DNA of 60,000 nt, taken from the NCBI RefSeq assembly GCF_029227915.1, contig NC_079879.1:5458001-5518000 (forward strand), written 5' to 3'. Each line of letters starts with the position of its first letter. Positions within the stretch are counted from its first letter, which is position 1. Positions 54,463 to 60,000 of the stretch are shown piece after piece. The stretch comes from Hydractinia symbiolongicarpus (taxonomy: Eukaryota > Cnidaria > Hydrozoa > Anthoathecata > Hydractiniidae). The notes under the pieces are model-generated. The model worked only from the letters and a program-made list of their open reading frames with translations, made no database searches and was not told where the DNA came from. Position numbers and translations under genes: made by a program.

Positions 54463-55847
54463 CAGTACTGTGGAAAGGTTTGTTAACATCGTGTTTCGTG
54501 TTTATTTCATGTTACGCACGAACCACGATAGCCCACGATGCGTATTTTTTTAACAATTGTGGACCTCACGATCATGTTTCGTGGACTACACGAACAAAAA
54601 TTAAACATTACACCATGGCTTCTACGATAGAAAACTTTTATTGTAAAACAACAGACCGTATTAGATCATCAATTAAAACAAAAAAACGACGGCAAAAAAT
54701 AAATTAACACTTGTTGTTTTAATTCGTTGTCATAAAGCTAGCTATATAATGATTTTAATCGTTCGTGAATCAAAATGCGATGTAAAAACATTTCTATTGC
54801 CGCTTTTCGTTTATCAACTTTTAAAATTGCGATCTAAAAAAACATTTTTATCGCCGCTTTTCGATTTTAAATTTTTAAAATGCAATCTAAATAAACATTT
54901 CTATTGCCATTCTTCTTTCTTAAACTTTTAAAACGCGATCTACAACAGCATGTTTATCGCCACTTTTCGTTCTTAAACTTTTAAAATGTGATCTAAAAAA
55001 CATTTCTATTGCAGCTTTTCTTTTATAAACTTTTAAAATGCTACCTAAAATTTCTATCGCCACTTTTTGTTTTTAAACTTTTAAAATGCGATCTAAAAAA
55101 CATTTCTATCACCGCTTTTCGTTTAGAAACTTTTAAAATGCGATCTAAAAGAGCATTTCTATCGCCGCTATTCGTTTTTAAACTTTTAAAATGCGATCTA
55201 AAAAACATTTCTATCACCGCTTTTCGTTTAGAAACTTTTAAAATGCGCTTAAAAGAGCATTTTTATCGCCGCTATTTGTTTTTAAACTTTTAAAATGCGA
55301 TCTAAAAACATTTCTAATGCCTCTTTTTGTTTAAAAACTTTTAAAATGCCATCTTAAAAAACATTTCTATCACCGCTTTTCGTTTATAAACTTTTAAAAT
55401 GCAATCTTAAAAACATTTCTTTCACCGCTTTTTGTTTTTAAACTTTTAAAATGCGATCTAAAAAACATTTCTATCACCGCAGACAAATTTAACTTTTATT
55501 GACAAAAGACATTTCGTAAAAATACAATCATAAAACATAAAAGTATACACCAAGCAAAACTATGAATATGTTTTTTTAACTTGATAAAACTGAAACAAAC
55601 AAATTAACTTTAATCAAAAACTTTTTTGAAAAGAAAAAAATTTAAATTATACTGGCTATAAAAATCCTGGAGCTCGAGAAAATAATCGTGGGATACACGA
55701 TCCTTCGTGGAAATAATAATATTAGCGTGGTGGCCACGATAGAATGTTTGAATGTTTGTTATACATGAAGACCACAATTTTATCGTGGTTCGTGTGCACC
55801 ACGCTCGTTACACGAACACGATGTTAACAAAACTTTTCACAGTACTG
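54463..55847. mobile_element. 1.39-kb non-autonomous TA-flanked inverted-repeat transposon
   Basis: Flanked by TA (54461-54462 and 55848-55849). Terminal inverted repeats start CAGTACTGTG and run about 40 bases (…GTTTTGTTAACATCGTGTTTCG) with few mismatches. Subterminal regions are dotted with CACGAT/CGTGG motifs in both orientations, likely transposase sites. TA duplication and CAGT ends point to the Tc1/mariner superfamily. The interior is a minisatellite, with no transposase. Bases 53,715-54,460 show nothing. Confidence 0.8.
54774..55490. repeat. ~59-bp minisatellite, about 13 units, inside the transposon
   Basis: The unit core is AAACTTTTAAAATGCGATCT followed by AAAAACATTTCTATCACCGC and TTTTCGTTT. 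Two adjacent units form a dimer (the AAAAAAC and AAAAGAGC subtypes) that is itself duplicated around 55,080-55,310. Open frames through it (for example 55,009-55,293) are artefacts. Confidence 0.9.
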
Positions 55848-55863
55848 TATGCTACATACACAT

Positions 55864-55975
55864 TTTTATTTGTTTGACAAAGCAAGGCAAAATTCCACAT
55901 ACTTGAACCATAGTTCCACAACTTAATTATATTCGTATTTATATACCCAATTTCTGTGCATGTTGGCAAAGTAAA
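55864..55975 (-). other. possible orphan exon
   Basis: Open from a strong acceptor (T-rich tract, CAG) with reading FTLPTCTEIGYINTNIIKLW and GSSMWNFALLCQTNKN. Donor AAT|GTGTAT, phase 0, would join the candidate at 53580-53714, skipping the transposon between. I do not recognise it. Confidence 0.2.
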
Positions 55976-56238
55976 CTGAAAAAAAAACACCTACACATAT
56001 AAAACAGATTAAATTTTTTTGGGAGAGCAAGGATAATAGTGCTTATAATTTTGAAAACTAGAAAATCATTCATATATTTTAGATAGCAATTTAATTCAGT
56101 AATTTAACATTTTCTGTTGTAAAAAAACATTAAAGATGGTGATAGATGCAGTGTTTGATGAGGGTGCAGCATACTTCCCTTTACGTAGAGAAAGAATTAT
56201 TAAACTGCGGAACTAGTCAAAGTTGAAAAAAAACATAG

Positions 56239-57113
56239 CGTACCCCAATTGGGGTATTGTTAGGGATAGTGTTTGAGGTGATAGTTTTATTCTACAGATT
56301 AAATAATTATGTGCTGTCCTTTGCCACTGCCTATAGATGGAAACCAACTCATTAGATTTAGGCTAAATGGTTTCTATTAGCGATAATTTCACAAATAACT
56401 TGAAAAAAAGCTTCCAACAGGAAATCTTCTCTTTATAATGTTCTCTTGTCAATGATTAAATAACATCGAAAGGAGGCTAGCAACTATTTCTGAATGAAAA
56501 TAATTTGACAAGGAAGCTTTTCATCAGCAAGGTTCTTATATTACAAATTTCCTCTGTATGAATTTGCCCATACACAATGAATAAATATTTAACATAGAAA
56601 TGAAAAAAGAAAGCACTACGCCACGTACAATGTAAAGTTAAACCTTTATACGACACCACCGTATAACATTGCTCATCTTTTTGCAAAAGTGATCAACTTC
56701 ACACAGTGGTTCAGTTTTGAAAAGGCATCTGGTCTGTGTTTGCAAATTATTATGTAAAATTTAAATATGCCAGAGCTACGCATTGTAAACCGAAGGTAAA
56801 AGTAAAACTTTTTATCGTAAATGGACTAAAATTAAATATATGTGCATTTATAAAATATACGCTTTGAATATTGAAATTAGCTACCTAAGCCACCACCACA
56901 GCGTGGGCATGTTTAGCAAGTGTTTTTACCACAGCTACGGGTCAACCCATGCCATGTAAGGGAAATTGGATAGGTAATGCTGGTGCATACTTAATGTATA
57001 CATTCTGAACACAGGACCCACATTGATAACAGTGTTTCCAACACTGAAGTGGCTAGATCCTGTATAAATTTTCGGAATAATAATAATACCCAAATGCTAT
57101 CCCAATTGGGGTA
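56239..57113. repeat. region bounded by opposed ACCCCAATTGGGGT-type palindromes
   Basis: GTACCCCAATTGGGGTATTG near 56,239 and its near-inverse TATCCCAATTGGGGTACACA near 57,098. They may be the ends of an element of about 875 bases, or two copies of a short repeat. The SINE fragment at 56.9 kb lies between them. Confidence 0.35.
56892..56990 (+). mobile_element. SINE fragment (degenerate body)
   Basis: GTGGGCATG, CGGGTCAACCCATGCCATGT and AAGGGAAATTGG match the SINE body of the other copies; the tRNA head is gone. Confidence 0.45.
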
Positions 57114-57749
57114 CACAATGTTTTCATAACCAGCTTCATCACCAGTAACCAGGAGACCCAGTATATATAATTTTTCTTATCACTGGGGAATTGGAATACT
57201 TAAGGTATATAATGTTAATATTTCTTAAAATAAACTAAGTCACACAGATTTTTCAAAGTTATACCATACTGCAGACTGTAATGCCAGATCATGTCATTCG
57301 TCAAGCTCTTCACTGAAGATCTCCATCTCGGGTTAAAAAAGGGTTAAGATTTTCTTCTTTTTCATTGACATATATCTGATTAGGGGGAAGGGGGTAGACA
57401 CGGTAACTGATAAAAAATAATAAAATAGAGAAAAATCTTTTTACTCATTTTAATAACAAAACATGTATATATGCATTCCAGCATGACGTTATTTGTTTAC
57501 TTTTGAGCTCTCTGGCTGTCATTTGCGTGGCAGGAAAGAAGATGCTAGGATTTAGTAAAGAGAGGTCCTTTTCTGTGGATTCCTTCTCACGAAAACATTG
57601 TTGAGGTTATAAACTATTATCGAGTGTAGAATGATGCCTGATTGATATATAAAATCGTTTGAAGTCTTAAGAATGCCTTCGTGTGAGGAAATGGATGATA
57701 ATTACTTTGCTTCACCTAGCACCTTTATCTGTTTTCTGCTTCATAAATG

Positions 57750-57902
57750 CCAAAGTTAGTGGTTATAACTCTCGCACTTTGTGCGGGAGACCGGGGGTTC
57801 TATTCCCCTTGGTGGCGATTTAACATGGGCGAGTAAATGTTACTATAGCCCAGGGTTAACCAAAGCCATGTGAGGGAAATTGGGGAGATAGCACACTGTG
57901 TA
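57750..57902 (+). mobile_element. SINE copy with intact head, 3'-truncated
   Basis: Head TTAGTGGTTATAACTCTCGC (A-box region) and GGGTTCTATTCCCC (B box), then CATGGGCGAG, CCATGTGAGGGAAATTGGGG and CACACTGTGTA. It ends where the 2.8-kb copy continues. From 57,910 to 60,000 I see no gene I can support; the open frame at 58,236-58,484 has no features beyond its length. Confidence 0.65.
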
Positions 57903-60000
57903 ACGGAATTTATCTATAGTATTAGCTATATAGCTATAGATAACAGCCTATGATACATGTATTTGATATATATGTCAAAATATACCCACTAACTGTAATT
58001 TTAACAACAATAAAAATCAGTTGTCTTAGTATACTGTAAATGCTCTAATAAACGCTGGGTGTTTACTTAATTTTTTTAACTGCTATAAAAAAACTCTTAT
58101 ACAAAAACATGTAGATTTAATATACCTCTTCACGTGGGTACTCAAAACACATGTAGTGGATAAGAATGTGTGATGTAATTTCCCTCTTTCCATGAAAAGA
58201 ATTAACTTATAGCTAGCTAGCTATATATGTAAAATGTGTCTAGTATTAAAAAAAATCTAACGTCTAATTCAACACTGGATGCAACTTTAGCGCCATATTT
58301 TTCTGGAATTCCGGCAGCCACGGACCATGTTAATGGGGAGGGTAATTGTACCTCGGGGACAATAAGTAGCCATACAGAGGACAAAAAACGTATCTCAACT
58401 AATTTCAAGTGTCTAGAATATGTCACTTTGTGTTTATTTAGTAAAATTTTACAAAACTATTTTCTTACTATCTATCATAGGTAGCTTATGTCGCATATAA
58501 TGTACGTTCGACTTTTCGTACAGATTTTAGCGCAGGTAACATTTACGCAAATTCTCACTCATTTGCTCACGCAAATTTCATTGATTTCCGTCGATCGGGC
58601 AAAGTCTTGAGCCAAAGGGCAAAGAGAGATAGGTAGGAAAAGATTTAGTTTGGTTAATTAGGAACAAAAACGTGGGCGTAGATATATTTTTCTCGAACTT
58701 TTTAACTTTTACTTGCTTTACTTATTTAAATATAGCATCTAGTAAACTTGTATATTGTGTTGACAATTCTTATTTACATAGAACTTGAAGCCGCGGATGC
58801 GTGGATATTTAAAATTATTCATTTTGAAAATGGAACCGCCCATGTTTAGGAAAAGAAAAATACAAAAGAAGCATGATTGAAATAGATTCTTGCTTTTGGG
58901 ATAGTTTTCAGACGCACAGGAAAAATACAGTGTACAGTACTGTCTTTATTCTTCCACATACTGTGCGACAAAGTTCCCGTGCATTAGCGAAAGATTAAAA
59001 ACCTTGGCTGTTGTGATACCAAACTCTTTGTGTTTTGCTCGTGCAACAAACGCAACCAAAATATATACTTGTTATTTTGAAAAGTTTAAAAAAATGTTGT
59101 AACTTATTTAGAGATGTTAATTCATATCCGTGTAAAGATGTCCAAATAGCATTTTACCAAAGTCTTTTCATCGAACCCTTTTTTATGCGGACAAAAGTGC
59201 TGTCAATAAGTGATATCATATCTATAGCAATTACAACCCATGCGATTCTAAAATTTTCAAACAGTTGGTTAAGTCCGCAAAAAAGTAAAAAATAAAATCG
59301 TTAAAAAAGAAAGCAACGATTACTGCCATTTACATAAAATCTACATACTATTCAACGGCGAGAAGTGCTCTACGAAGTGCTCCTAAATTTTCCCCCTTCG
59401 CCTAAAATTTATTTTGTGGCTTCCACAAAAAAGCTTGTTCGCCTCTCCTTTAAAATGCAATATGCAATTGGCGTGAAACTTAAAAAGCTTTGATTTCACA
59501 AACTCACGGGTTAACAAGCACCTTCGATTAAAAAGCCAAGGCCTGTTCAAAATCGGAATCTCACCTGCTAAGATAAATAATGAATTAAAGCATATCTTTT
59601 CGGCTTTTTTGAAATGATACAAAATACGTACAAATGTATTTCGTGTGAAGAAAAGCATGTTTACAAATAGAGAGTATCTGTTGCTAATGATAAAACTGTT
59701 CACGGCTATGTAACACATTAAATGAGATAAGAAACATTACTTAACACATACATTCATCTATTTTTTTTAAAAAAAAAGCTGAAAATAGTTAACAAATATT
59801 TTCTTGCTTTAAGATGCTTGCATGTCATCTAAACTCTAAAAAACAAAAACAAAAAAGTAATGATATATATGTGGAATAACGTTGCTATGTGCTCACAGTA
59901 AAAACTCAATAACTCATATAGAACTTAATTAACTTCAGACTTCAGCACACTTCAGCACAATCTTCAGCATATTCTTTTTTCCGCTGTTTGGTTTATGCGT

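Noticed and set aside
54480-55293. Repetitive small proteins (repeats of FKLLKCDLK type)
   Set aside because: They are frames through the minisatellite inside the transposon.
57750-57830. tRNA gene
   Set aside because: A and B boxes are present, but no acceptor or anticodon stem closes, and the same body follows as in other SINE copies.
58236-58484. Plus-strand frame (and its minus-strand shadow) as an exon
   Set aside because: Both strands look equally plausible, neither has convincing splice borders or a known family.

Overview
This is intron-rich, AT-rich animal DNA packed with small DNA transposons, a tRNA-derived SINE and microsatellites. The gene content (TRAF, REV3L, CFAP95, an ANKRD6/diversin-like gene) and the repeat style (short inverted-repeat elements with ends such as CCTCGTTCCC and AATTTTCGC) suggest a cnidarian, perhaps a hydrozoan. 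That is inference; no marker here fixes the species.

Layout. 3-831 (+): the last two exons of a TRAF gene, cut by the window edge. 832-20,000: gene-poor and repeat-rich, with a SINE, Helitron-like copies, an inverted repeat pair, a decayed and 3'-truncated DIRS-type tyrosine-recombinase retrotransposon (about 6.62-9.99 kb), a Harbinger-derived fragment and a pogo/Tigger element with a dead transposase. Two small same-strand open frames at 10.7 and 19.3 kb encode related one-pass membrane/coiled-coil proteins of no family I recognise. 20,274-40,452 (-): a complete REV3L gene (DNA polymerase zeta catalytic subunit), reconstructed as 32 coding exons and about 1,989 codons with consistent phases. 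41,986-44,005 (+): a complete five-exon CFAP95 (C9orf135-type ciliary protein), divergent from REV3L. 44,512-50,967 (-): an ANKRD6/diversin-like gene with one exon per ankyrin repeat, convergent with CFAP95. 51-60 kb: mostly gene-free, with a 1.4-kb inverted-repeat transposon carrying a ~59-bp minisatellite, SINE copies, and two possible orphan exons on the minus strand.

The genes do not form an operon-like unit. REV3L serves translesion synthesis, CFAP95 ciliary doublet microtubules, ANKRD6-like Wnt/planar-polarity signalling, and TRAF receptor signalling. Exon coordinates were read by hand from GT/AG sites, reading phase and remembered family sequence; no alignment or RNA evidence was available.
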